Of a DNA stretch of 37,741 nucleotides, positions 19,377 through 27,338 are shown one piece after another. The position numbers were made by a program, and so were the translations under genes. The first letter of the stretch is position 1. Every line of letters begins with the position of its first letter. The notes below the pieces were generated by a model. It did no database searches. It was not told the origin of the DNA and saw nothing but the letters and a program-made list of their open reading frames with translations. The stretch spans positions 125,248 to 162,988 of the forward strand of contig JAGXLU010000001.1 in the NCBI GenBank assembly GCA_018334565.1, given 5' to 3'. The DNA comes from Halanaerobiales bacterium (GTDB taxonomy: Bacteria; Bacillota; Halanaerobiia; Halanaerobiales; M55B127).

Positions 19377-21449
19377 TTACTTCAATATAACTAATTGATC
19401 TCTATCAATTCTTATACCAGGTTCTATGGTCTGTGAAATTATTTTGCTTTTGTTTCCCTGGAAACTGATCTTAATACCCATTTTCTCAGCTAAATCGACC
19501 GCTTCGTCTTTTTCCATTTCTCGAAAATCCGGTAACATAATTTTGTAACTACTGTTTATAGTTTGATTAATCTCTGTAAATAAAAACACAGTAGAATTTT
19601 TAAATACCTCTGCCCCAGGTTGAGGACTTTGTTCTATTATCTTTTCTCCTTCACCCACTATTTTATATTCTAAATCTAAATTTTTCAAAGTTTTTTTCAC
19701 ATCATATAATCCTAAACTACTGTAATCATCGAGCTTAACTAATTCTAATTCATTTACTTCCATTTTATTTGGTTGGGCCGGCATCTTATAGTATCTTATA
19801 AGATCGGTTGCAATATTTTTAAAAACAGGAGCAGCAGTCTGACTTGCATAATATACTTGGCCGTCAATACCATATAAGACTACCAGAATTACAAATTTAG
19901 GATCATTAACAGGAAATACACCTATAAAAGAAGAATCATATAAATCCCCCCGATAGTGTTCGGCAGTACCTGTTTTACCCCCTACCCTGTAGCCTTCGAT
20001 ATAAGCATTTACACCAGTTCCCTGGCTTACTACATTTTCCAGCAGTTCTAAGGTCTTTTGGGATGTTGTTTTTGAAACTACTCTGCGAATCTCTGTCGAT
20101 TGATTCATGATTTTAATATTACCTTTTTGATCAATTATTTTGTCAATAAAATTAGGTTTCAACATTATCCCATTATTCGCAACAGCAGAAACAGCTGTAA
20201 TTAACTGAATTGGGGTTACGGAAATTCCCCTACCAAAAGAAACAGTTGCCAGTTCAATATCGCCTACATTATCATAATTAGGCAGCTGCCCAACTGCTTC
20301 ACCGGGTAGTTCTATATTTGTTTTATGCCCAAAACCGAAGGCATCAATATATTTAAAAAATGTTTCCTTACCCATTCTTAAACCGACTTGAACAAAACCT
20401 GGATTACAGGAATTCTGTACAACTTCCGAAAACAATTCTTTGCCATGGCCATCTTCTTCCCAACATTCAATGATTTCTTTTTCCACCTTGACTTCACCTG
20501 AATCGAAAAATACATCATTGGAGTTGACAACCCCTTCTTCTAAAGCAGAAGCCGTTGTAATAATTTTAAAGGTAGACCCTGGTTCATAGTTATCCGCAAT
20601 AGCTCGGTTTCTCCAATCTGGTTGCTTATACTTTGAAATATTATTGGGATTAAAAGCAGGATAATTGGCCATCGAAACAATATTACCAGTCTTCGGTTCC
20701 ATGATAATTATAGTACCACTCTTAGCATTATATGTATCTACTGCTGAAGCAATTTCATGTTCAGATCGGTGCTGTATCGCCTCATTAATAGTCAGGTATA
20801 TATCATTGCCATTTTCTTCTGGTATATAATCAATAACAGCTTCAGGTATTATCCGGCCACTTGCATCCCGTTCTGTCAGCATTTTACCCTTGATTCCAGT
20901 TAATTGACTGTCATAAGCTAACTCTATACCTTCCAAACCATTTTCATCTACTCCTACAAAACCAACAAGCTGACTGGCTAAAGTATCTTTTGGATAGATC
21001 CTCTTGTTTTCATCGATAAAAGTAATACCCCTCAAGTCCATTTCTTTGATTTTTTGATACTTCTGATCAGAAATTTTCCTTTCCAGATACACTGCATAGG
21101 CATTCCTTTTTAACCTTTTAGTTAAAATCCCATAGTCTATAGATAAAACAGCGGCAAGTTTTCCGGCTGTTTGAGTGGGGTTTGTTATCTGTTTAGGTAA
21201 ACCCACAACTGTTATACTTTGGACACTCACAGCCAGTTCCTTGCCGTTAATATCATAAATATTCCCTCTATCAGGAACAACTTTTAACTCCGTAATTCTC
21301 TGTTTCAACGCCCTATCATAATACTCTTCATTGTTAATTATCTGTATCCAGACCAACCTTGCTATTAGTAATATGATCAAGAAAGATAAAATAAAAAAAA
21401 GGAGTTTTATTCTATTTTTTCTAAGCCTATCTTCAGTATTATCATCCAT
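19377..21449 (-). CDS. PASTA-domain class B penicillin-binding protein (FtsI/SpoVD type)
   Basis: Division transpeptidase that crosslinks septal or spore peptidoglycan outside the membrane. The 690-residue protein has one N-terminal membrane helix (about residues 13-36) and a dimerisation domain starting PDRGNIYDINGKELA. The transpeptidase domain carries the catalytic STFK (292-295), SCN (347-349) and KTGT (492-495) motifs. Two PASTA domains follow (about 571-625 and 636-690). PASTA repeats at this locus are typical of SpoVD, PBP2x and PBP2b in Gram-positives. It lies between ftsL and murE, with a 104-base gap before the murE TTG in which I see no clear promoter. Partner of the SEDS protein at 12968-14059. 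Confidence 0.95.
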   Translation of the reverse strand: MDDNTEDRLRKNRIKLLFFILSFLIILLIARLVWIQIINNEEYYDRALKQRITELKVVPDRGNIYDINGKELAVSVQSITVVGLPKQITNPTQTAGKLAAVLSIDYGILTKRLKRNAYAVYLERKISDQKYQKIKEMDLRGITFIDENKRIYPKDTLASQLVGFVGVDENGLEGIELAYDSQLTGIKGKMLTERDASGRIIPEAVIDYIPEENGNDIYLTINEAIQHRSEHEIASAVDTYNAKSGTIIIMEPKTGNIVSMANYPAFNPNNISKYKQPDWRNRAIADNYEPGSTFKIITTASALEEGVVNSNDVFFDSGEVKVEKEIIECWEEDGHGKELFSEVVQNSCNPGFVQVGLRMGKETFFKYIDAFGFGHKTNIELPGEAVGQLPNYDNVGDIELATVSFGRGISVTPIQLITAVSAVANNGIMLKPNFIDKIIDQKGNIKIMNQSTEIRRVVSKTTSQKTLELLENVVSQGTGVNAYIEGYRVGGKTGTAEHYRGDLYDSSFIGVFPVNDPKFVILVVLYGIDGQVYYASQTAAPVFKNIATDLIRYYKMPAQPNKMEVNELELVKLDDYSSLGLYDVKKTLKNLDLEYKIVGEGEKIIEQSPQPGAEVFKNSTVFLFTEINQTINSSYKIMLPDFREMEKDEAVDLAEKMGIKISFQGNKSKIISQTIEPGIRIDRDQLVILK

Positions 21450-21459
21450 TTAGACCATC

Positions 21460-21915
21460 CTATTCAGGAGAGTATGCGCGTGCAGTTCCTAAGTTTGTGA
21501 TGAAGTTTGTAATATCGCTAAGAAAATAACTTTCCTTTACTTCGCCTGCCAATTCAATATTTTCTGCTTTTAAGACAAGGGTCTGCATAGAAATCGGTTC
21601 TACCATGTTTAATTCACTTCTAGCTAGTTTATCCACCTGGGATAATGATCTTGCATTAGATAGCTTGATATCCAATTTATGATTTTTTTCCTCTGCAACT
21701 TTTATTTGGTTCTGTACATTGTCTATTTGATAACTCAAATTATTAATTTGTAATGTATAACTGATATACACCAATAATATTATAGCACAAATTGTTAGTA
21801 ATATTAAATATATGTAAATATTTTTTTTATCATTTTTTTGATAATCACTGTACTCATTACACTCACAGTGGCTGTATCTGCTGGAACTACTATTATAATT
21901 ACTATTTTTAAGCAT
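21460..21915 (-). CDS. ftsL: FtsL-like septum formation protein
   Basis: Small bitopic divisome protein. The 151-residue product has an unusual polar N-terminus rich in Asn, Ser, Tyr and Cys (about residues 3-30), one membrane helix (about 36-55), then a coiled-coil/leucine zipper (LQINNLSYQIDNVQNQIKVA onward) and the conserved ARSELNMVEP block seen in FtsL/DivIC proteins. Position between rsmH and the PBP is diagnostic. A TTG three codons upstream abuts AGGAGG; ATG 21915 has correct spacing and is chosen. Conservation in this family is weak, so the call leans on topology and context. Confidence 0.88.
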   Translation of the reverse strand: MLKNSNYNSSSSRYSHCECNEYSDYQKNDKKNIYIYLILLTICAIILLVYISYTLQINNLSYQIDNVQNQIKVAEEKNHKLDIKLSNARSLSQVDKLARSELNMVEPISMQTLVLKAENIELAGEVKESYFLSDITNFITNLGTARAYSPE

Positions 21916-21933
21916 TAGATTCAACCTCCTTCA

Positions 21934-22866
21934 TCATATTTTCTCAGCTACTCTAAGTTTTGCACTCCGCGCACGATAATTTTCATCAACCTCTTTTTGA
22001 GATGCTCTGATAGGCTTTTTTGTTATTATCTTGACAATTGACTCTTTATCACAAACACAAACCGGAATTTCAGGAGGACATATGCAATCGCTTGCTAATT
22101 TTCTAAACTTGTGCTTAACTATCCTGTCCTCAAGAGAATGAAAACTAATTATGCAAATTCTCCCCCCACTTTTTAACTTGTCAACAGCATTTGAAACCAT
22201 AACTGTCAATTGATTTAATTCATTGTTGGTTGCAATGCGTATGGCCTGAAATGTCCTACGAGCGGGATGTCCTCCTGAACTTCTGGCTGATGCAGGGATA
22301 GCTGCTTTAATGATATCCACCAATTCAAATGTGGTTTCAATCTTTTTCTTTTTTCTATAAGCAATTATAAATTCTGCGATTCTTGCAGCCCACTTCTCTT
22401 CTCCATAATCATATATTATATTTTTAATTTCTTTTTGGCTGTAATTATTAACAATGTCTGCAGCGGTCAATTTTTGATCCCGGTTCATCCTCATATCAAG
22501 GGGGCCGTTATTTTTATAGCTAAATCCTCTACTGGAATTATCCAGTTGAGGTGAAGATACCCCGAGATCAAAAATCATACCGTCTGCTTTATCTATTTTA
22601 TGTTTGTCCAATACAGATTTAATTTCAATATAATTTGCATGCTCCAAAATCAAATTTTTACTTTCTATACTATCCTTCACAGAATTAATAGCTTGTAAGT
22701 CTCGATCAAGGGCGATTACAAGACCATCATCTTCAATTTTCTCCAATAAAGCGGCTGTATGCCCTCCTCTGCCAAGGGTCCCATCAACATATATACCATC
22801 TTTTTTGCAGTTCAAACAACTTATTGTCTCGTCTAATAAAACCGGCTTATGTATATCACTTATCAT
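21934..22866 (-). CDS. rsmH: 16S rRNA (cytosine-1402-N4)-methyltransferase RsmH
   Basis: Methylates C1402 in the ribosomal P site, using SAM. The 310-residue protein begins HKPVLLDETISCL, with the SAM motif YVDGTLGRGGHTAALL, and continues with FDLGVSSPQLDNSSRGFSY, MRMNRDQ, RRTFQAIRIATNNEL, IISFHSLEDRIVKHKF and a C-terminal ENYRARSAKLRVAEK. All are RsmH/MraW hallmarks. Two Cys-rich pairs (CICPPEIPVCVC) are normal for the family. The gene sits between mraZ and ftsL, with GGGGGAT as ribosome site. Confidence 0.97.
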   Translation of the reverse strand: MISDIHKPVLLDETISCLNCKKDGIYVDGTLGRGGHTAALLEKIEDDGLVIALDRDLQAINSVKDSIESKNLILEHANYIEIKSVLDKHKIDKADGMIFDLGVSSPQLDNSSRGFSYKNNGPLDMRMNRDQKLTAADIVNNYSQKEIKNIIYDYGEEKWAARIAEFIIAYRKKKKIETTFELVDIIKAAIPASARSSGGHPARRTFQAIRIATNNELNQLTVMVSNAVDKLKSGGRICIISFHSLEDRIVKHKFRKLASDCICPPEIPVCVCDKESIVKIITKKPIRASQKEVDENYRARSAKLRVAEKI

Positions 22867-22882
22867 ATTAATATCCCCCGTT

Positions 22883-23314
22883 TTAGATGCCTAAATCCTC
22901 CATTGCAGAAGCTATTTCATCGGTTGACTCTGCAGCGGTTTTTAAGAATTTATCCCAATTCTCTTTAGCCCATAATTCAATTCGGTTGGTCAAACCAATT
23001 ACCACAACTTCCTTTTTTAATTCTGCATATTCTTCTAAATTGGAAGATATATTAATCCTCCCCTGTTTATCTAGGGTTGATTCAGTTGCACCTGATATAA
23101 AAAATCTTGCGAAAAACCTGGCGTTTTTATTGGTAACAGGTGTGGAAGCAATTTTTTGGCTAAACAATTCCCATTCATCCATTGGGAATATAAAAAGGCA
23201 GTCATCAAGTCCTCTGGTGGCAACAAATTTATCACCAAGTTCTTCTCTAAATTTAGCGGGTATTATTACTCTTCCCTTACTATCCATTTTATGTAAATAT
23301 TCACCTATTAACAT
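22883..23314 (-). CDS. mraZ: Transcriptional regulator MraZ
   Basis: MraZ is an AbrB-fold DNA-binding protein that regulates its own division/cell-wall cluster by binding short direct repeats ahead of mraZ. The 143-residue protein shows both internal repeat halves: DSKGRVIIPAKFRE near residue 11 and LDKQGRINIS near residue 84. The frame continues 13 codons upstream, across part of the putative operator, but ATG 23314 has AAGGTGATATTG before it and gives the standard MLIGEY N-terminus. The three repeats at 23339-23364 lie directly upstream and are the likely autoregulatory site. Confidence 0.96.
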   Translation of the reverse strand: MLIGEYLHKMDSKGRVIIPAKFREELGDKFVATRGLDDCLFIFPMDEWELFSQKIASTPVTNKNARFFARFFISGATESTLDKQGRINISSNLEEYAELKKEVVVIGLTNRIELWAKENWDKFLKTAAESTDEIASAMEDLGI

Positions 23315-23338
23315 CAATATCACCTTATTCCTGAAGTT

Positions 23339-23364
23339 ACCACTATCTACCACTAATCACCACT
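23339..23364 (-). promoter_or_regulatory. Putative MraZ operator: three AGTGGT direct repeats
   Basis: On the minus strand AGTGGT occurs three times with an exact 10-base period (plus-strand ACCACT at 23339, 23349 and 23359), ending 24 bases before the mraZ ATG. MraZ of other bacteria binds short GTGG- or TGGG-containing direct repeats with about 10-11 base spacing at this position. A -35-like TTGAAA lies just upstream on the minus strand, but I cannot identify a convincing -10. Confidence 0.85.
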
Positions 23365-23444
23365 TAATATATTATTTCAATGTATATTTAAAAATTCCTT
23401 TAATGAATTAGAAAATATTTGGTACTAAAGTACTATTTTTATGC

Positions 23445-23470
23445 AAAAAAAAGCGGGGCTTCCCCCACTT
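23445..23470 (-). terminator. Terminator of the trpS-ddl-dinB operon
   Basis: AAGTGGGG, loop GAAG, CCCCGCTT (23451-23470) form an 8-bp GC-rich stem followed by eight T on the minus strand, just after the dinB stop codon. It insulates the division cluster from the operon upstream. Confidence 0.92.
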
Positions 23471-23474
23471 TAAC

Positions 23475-24659
23475 TTATTTTTTCTCGTTTTCTTCTTTTT
23501 TTAAAAGGTCACGTGCTCTTCTTATACTCTTATTTCCAAATTTATCTTTAATTGAATCAATTGTTAGATTGAAATCAATCTCCTTATTTTTAGTATTAAA
23601 TAAAGATAACTGCTCATTTCTTTTTTCCTTAAAGCCTGCTACCCCTACCCCTATTAATCTGATAGGTTTTTTGATGTTTATATCCTTCAATAAAATTTTA
23701 CTGTGTTTATACAAATCATCTGTACTATCTATATACTCATTTAGTGTTATCCTTCTGGTGGTTAAATGAAAACTATTGTCTTTAACCTTTATGAATACTA
23801 TATTAGCAATAAACTTTTGTTTCCGCAATCTTCGCGTAACCTTCTGGCATAATTCTAAAAGATATTTTAAGAGTAATTCGCTGTCTATCACATCATGGGG
23901 AAATGTGTTTTCATTACTAATTGATTTTACTTGTTGATTTATAGAAACCTGTCTTTTATCCTGACCTCTAATTAAATTATAAAGAGACCTGCCCTGTTTC
24001 CCAAAAATTTCTATTAACTCTGCTAGATTTAAACTCTTCAATTCTTTAATCTTATATATTCCGATTTGATTGAGTTTTTGGGCGGTTATTTCCCCTATCC
24101 CAGGGATTTTTTTTATAGAAAGAGGGTCTAAAATATCTTTTATATCCTCATCTTTTATTATCACCAAACCATCTGGTTTGTCCAAATCAGAAGCTATTTT
24201 AGCCAAAAACTTATTACCAGCTACCCCCACAGAACAAACTAAGCCTACTTTGTTTAAGACCCGCTTTTTGATCTGCTCAGCAATTTTACGCGAACCACCA
24301 TGCAATCTGTGACAGCCCTTTACATTAAGGAAAGCTTCATCTATAGAAAGCTTCTCCACTCGCGGGGTAAATTCTAAAAATACATTAAATATCTGCTTGG
24401 ATAATTCTTGATATCTTGAATGTCTACCCGGCAGATATATGCCATGGGGACAAAGCTTTTTAGCCCGGGCTATAGGCATAGCTGAATGTACACCAAATTT
24501 TCTCGCTTCATAGGAAGCAGTCGAAACAACACCCCTATTATCTAAATTCACCCCACCAATAATGACGGCCTTACCTCTCAACTTTGGATTATCAAGTTGT
24601 TCAACAGAAGCAAAATAAGCGTCCATATCAACATGGATAATATTTAGTTCATTCTTCAT
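23475..24659 (-). CDS. dinB: DNA polymerase IV (Y-family)
   Basis: Error-prone translesion polymerase. The 394-residue protein has the catalytic IIHVDMDAYFASVEQ at the N-terminus, ASYEARKFGVHSAMP, KLSIDEAFLNV with the second acidic pair, SVGVAGNKFLAKIASD, and the helix-hairpin-helix KIPGIGEITAQKL. Near the end, QLSLF (residues 350-354) matches the sliding-clamp-binding motif. The pattern is complete and indicates an active enzyme. It is last in an operon with trpS and ddl, 13 bases after ddl. I see no LexA-type operator in front of the operon. Confidence 0.95.
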   Translation of the reverse strand: MKNELNIIHVDMDAYFASVEQLDNPKLRGKAVIIGGVNLDNRGVVSTASYEARKFGVHSAMPIARAKKLCPHGIYLPGRHSRYQELSKQIFNVFLEFTPRVEKLSIDEAFLNVKGCHRLHGGSRKIAEQIKKRVLNKVGLVCSVGVAGNKFLAKIASDLDKPDGLVIIKDEDIKDILDPLSIKKIPGIGEITAQKLNQIGIYKIKELKSLNLAELIEIFGKQGRSLYNLIRGQDKRQVSINQQVKSISNENTFPHDVIDSELLLKYLLELCQKVTRRLRKQKFIANIVFIKVKDNSFHLTTRRITLNEYIDSTDDLYKHSKILLKDINIKKPIRLIGVGVAGFKEKRNEQLSLFNTKNKEIDFNLTIDSIKDKFGNKSIRRARDLLKKEENEKK

Positions 24660-24672
24660 TGTTTTAACCTCT

Positions 24673-25695
24673 TTAAACTTTTTTTAAGGCTATTTCAACT
24701 AACCTATCGATTAAATCAGGATAACTTAAACCGCTTTTTACCCATAATTTGGGATACATGCTGTACTCTGTAAAACCGGGTATAGTATTAATCTCATTAA
24801 TATATATCTGATCTTTGCTTACAAAAAAATCAACCCGGGCCAGTCCGATTCCTTCAATAATTTTAAAAGCCTTTTTAGCCATTTTTTGTATTTTTTTAAT
24901 CTGCTTATCCTGTAAAACTGCCGGAATTATCAATTCTGCTTTTCCATCCTGGTATTTAGACTGATAGTCATAAAAGTCATGAGAAGATATAACCTCACCT
25001 GGTAAAGAAGCCTTAAGATGATCTTTACCCAAAACTGAACATTCTATTTCTCGACCATTTAAAGCCTTTTCAAGGATGATCTTATTATCGTATTTAAAGG
25101 CATTTTCAATCGCTTTTACTATTTCATCTTCTGAAAAAATCTTAGATATACCAATACTGGAACCCAAATTAGCTGGTTTAATAAACAGGGGAAATCCTTG
25201 TTTATCAGCAAATTTTTTTGATAATTTTACAACATTTTTATTACTTTTTTTAAAAGTTAAATATTCGGTCTGTTTTAAACCATTATAAGCAAATAAATCT
25301 TTCATAATACCTTTATCCATGCCAATAGCGCTTCCCAATACATCAGCTCCTACATAAGGAATATCCAATAAATCAAAGAAACCCTGAATTTTACCATCTT
25401 CTCCATAAGGACCATGTATTAGAGGAAAAATTACATCATAATCATCCTTAATAAAATTGCCAATACCTTTATTGATGATATTTTGTGCTATGGGTATTTC
25501 TTTAATATCATTATTTTTAATGATCTTTAAAGAGCATTTTTGATCCAACCAGTTGCCCTTTTTATCAACCGCAATCGGATATATATCATATTTTTCCCGA
25601 TCAGCATACTTATATACTGATCTTGCTGACATAATCGAAACCTCATGTTCTGCTGATTTTCCTCCAAAAAGTATGCCTAAATTTAATTTAATCAA
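24673..25695 (-). CDS. ddl: D-alanine--D-alanine ligase, TTG start
   Basis: ATP-grasp ligase that makes D-Ala-D-Ala for MurF. The 340-residue protein begins with LGILFGGKSAEHEVSIMSA, followed by FPLIHGPYGEDGKIQGF, VGADVLGSAIGMDKG, FPLFIKPANLGSSIGISK, and the C-terminal LARVDFF and INEINTIPGFTEYSMYPKLW with the metal ligands. The frame could open at a GTG three codons upstream, but TTG 25695 has AGGTG at six-base spacing and fits the family N-terminus. It is 12 bases after trpS. Tyr and Met in EYSMYP support an ordinary D-Ala-D-Ala rather than D-lactate enzyme, though this is not decisive. Confidence 0.94.
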   Translation of the reverse strand: MIKLNLGILFGGKSAEHEVSIMSARSVYKYADREKYDIYPIAVDKKGNWLDQKCSLKIIKNNDIKEIPIAQNIINKGIGNFIKDDYDVIFPLIHGPYGEDGKIQGFFDLLDIPYVGADVLGSAIGMDKGIMKDLFAYNGLKQTEYLTFKKSNKNVVKLSKKFADKQGFPLFIKPANLGSSIGISKIFSEDEIVKAIENAFKYDNKIILEKALNGREIECSVLGKDHLKASLPGEVISSHDFYDYQSKYQDGKAELIIPAVLQDKQIKKIQKMAKKAFKIIEGIGLARVDFFVSKDQIYINEINTIPGFTEYSMYPKLWVKSGLSYPDLIDRLVEIALKKV

Positions 25696-25707
25696 AAGTA
25701 ACACCTA

Positions 25708-26709
25708 CTATTTATTATTAAAATAATCTAACTTCATAGCTTCTCTGACTGATTTCATAGTTTCTTTTGCAACTCTTTTAGCCTTTTTTGTACCTGCCAT
25801 TATTATTTGATCGATAAGCTCTGGATTTTTAATATATTTCTGTCTTCTTTCCCTAATTGGTTCTAATAGTTCATTTAAAGCTCTCCCCAATCGTTTTTTA
25901 CAGTTTACACAGCCTATAGTACCGGCCTTACAACTTTTCTCTATCTCATCAACCTCATTCTCATTAAAAACCTGATGATATTCAAAAACAGTGCATACTT
26001 CCGGATGTCCAGGATCATCTGCTCTGATACGAGCAGGGTCAGTCTTGGCTGTCATAACCTTTTTTATGACCTCTTCAGCACTATCGTTTAAATATATTGC
26101 ATTATCAAGAGATTTACTCATCTTATTTTCTCCATCTAAGCCAACCAAACGAGGTACTCTACTTATTAAAGGTTCTGGTTCTTTAAAGACAGGTTCATAT
26201 AATTGATTAAATCTGCGCACTATTTTTCTGGTCTGCTCTATGTGAGGAAGTTGATCCTGTCCTACCGGAACTAAATCAGCATTACAAAAAGTAATATCAG
26301 CTGCCTGACTGATGGGGTAACCCAAAAACCCATAGCTCATATCTTGATAACCATATTGTTTTGATTCTGACTTTATCGTAGGATTTCTCTGTAATTGATT
26401 GATTGTAACAAACATTGAATAATAGATAGTTAACTCAGCAATTTCTGGGATCATTGACTGCACTAAAATTGTCGTCTCTTCTGGATCAATTCCAACTGCC
26501 AGATAATCTTCAGCTACCTGACGCACATCTTTAGATAAACTTTCAGGTTTTTCAAAGTTGGTTGTTAAAGCCTGTACATCAGCTATTATGAGAAATGTGT
26601 CATATTCTTTTTGTAGTTTAAGCCTATTCTCTAAGCTGCCCACATAATGCCCTAAATGTAAATTACCGGTTGGCCTATCACCTGTTAATATTCTTTTTTC
26701 TTTTTTCAC
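25708..26709 (-). CDS. trpS: Tryptophanyl-tRNA synthetase with Fe-S-type cysteine motif, GTG start
   Basis: Class I synthetase that charges tRNA-Trp. The 333-residue protein has TGDRPTGNLHLGHYVGSL at the N-terminus (HIGH-equivalent HLGH) and KMSKS at 196-200. Four cysteines at 239, 260, 267 and 270 form C-x20-C-x6-C-x2-C. Thermotoga maritima TrpRS binds a [4Fe-4S] cluster through a closely similar C-x22-C-x6-C-x2-C near the anticodon-binding region, so a cluster is likely here too, which would suit an anaerobe. The GTG start has GGTGAT upstream. The gene diverges from perR, and no T-box is visible in the 98-base gap. Confidence 0.95.
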   Translation of the reverse strand: MKKEKRILTGDRPTGNLHLGHYVGSLENRLKLQKEYDTFLIIADVQALTTNFEKPESLSKDVRQVAEDYLAVGIDPEETTILVQSMIPEIAELTIYYSMFVTINQLQRNPTIKSESKQYGYQDMSYGFLGYPISQAADITFCNADLVPVGQDQLPHIEQTRKIVRRFNQLYEPVFKEPEPLISRVPRLVGLDGENKMSKSLDNAIYLNDSAEEVIKKVMTAKTDPARIRADDPGHPEVCTVFEYHQVFNENEVDEIEKSCKAGTIGCVNCKKRLGRALNELLEPIRERRQKYIKNPELIDQIIMAGTKKAKRVAKETMKSVREAMKLDYFNNK

Positions 26710-26732
26710 AAATAATCACCTTCCTTGTTATC

Positions 26733-26761
26733 TTGACTATATATTTACTATTTGATACTAT
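26733..26761 (+). promoter_or_regulatory. Sigma-A promoter of perR
   Basis: TTGACT (26733-26738) and TACTAT (26756-26761) with a 17-base spacer point towards perR, whose AAAGGAG ribosome site is at 26791-26797. The segment ending at 26765 agrees only loosely (about 10 of 14 positions) with the PerR-box consensus, so autoregulation is not established. Confidence 0.8.
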
Positions 26762-26807
26762 ATATAACACACGATATGTTTTTTTATCCAAAAGGAGATA
26801 TAAAAAA

Positions 26808-27194
26808 ATGGCGAAAATAAGAATGACAAAACAACGTAAAACTATCATGAAAATATTAAAAAATACTAACTCACACCCAACTGCAGATACAATTTATGAA
26901 GAGGTTAAAAAAGAAATACCCAACATCAGTTTGGGAACAGTTTACAGAAATTTAAATTTATTGGAAGAATTGAATGAAATAATGGTTATAAATTACACTA
27001 ATGCTCAAAGTCATTATGATGGCGTAACCAAAAATCATTATCACTTTAGATGTAATAACTGCGGCAGGGTCTTTGATCTAGACTTAGATGTACTCGATGA
27101 AGATGTAGATAAATATGTAGAAAAAAATACTGATTTCCAGATAGATGAACACAGATTAGAATTTTATGGTCTTTGTCCTGATTGTCAAAAATAA
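26808..27194 (+). CDS. perR: Peroxide-responsive Fur-family repressor PerR
   Basis: Metalloregulator with a winged-helix N-terminus (SHPTADTIYEEVKKEIP, SLGTVYRNLNLL) and a metal-binding C-terminus. The structural zinc site is C82, C85, C123, C126. The regulatory-site ligands known in Bacillus PerR (His37, Asp85, His91, His93, Asp104) align here with a constant offset as H23, D71, H77, H79 and D90, so this is PerR-like rather than Fur or Zur. PerR with iron is oxidised by hydrogen peroxide on its histidines and releases DNA. The 128-residue length from ATG 26808, with AAAGGAG upstream, is slightly shorter than Bacillus PerR. It is the only plus-strand gene I support. A likely target operon lies 1.4 kb away (28626-28640). 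Confidence 0.92.
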   Translation: MAKIRMTKQRKTIMKILKNTNSHPTADTIYEEVKKEIPNISLGTVYRNLNLLEELNEIMVINYTNAQSHYDGVTKNHYHFRCNNCGRVFDLDLDVLDEDVDKYVEKNTDFQIDEHRLEFYGLCPDCQK

Positions 27195-27338
27195 TCAACA
27201 TATACTATATATACTGTCTTAATATTCTTTTATGAAAATAATTATATACAAAATCAGCCTTTTATCAATAATCTGGGTTTGAAACTAGACAATCCTTCAA
27301 CTAGTTTAACTCAATTAACATATCTAAAAAATTCTATC
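27195..27338. other. Convergent intergenic gap with weak hairpin
   Basis: AT-rich spacer between the ends of perR and the trmO-rnhA fusion. AAACTAG (27282-27288) and CTAGTTT (27301-27307) could form a 7-bp stem with a 12-base loop. Neither side has a T run, so it is only a weak candidate bidirectional terminator. I see nothing else here. Confidence 0.4.

Noticed and set aside
23339-23364. The ACCACT repeats as a minimal CRISPR array
   Set aside because: Six-base units with four-base gaps are far too short; position before mraZ explains them as an operator.
22887-23411. A 174-codon plus-strand open frame covering mraZ and its operator
   Set aside because: It is antisense to a certain gene, has no ribosome site or recognisable domain, and its composition follows the complementary codons of mraZ.
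23365-23440. A sigma-A promoter for mraZ
   Set aside because: TTGAAA is present but no acceptable -10 lies at 16-18 bases, and the AT-rich run offers several equally poor options.
27282-27307. Strong convergent terminator between perR and the fusion gene
   Set aside because: The 7-bp stem has a large loop and no T run on either strand; kept only as a weak possibility.
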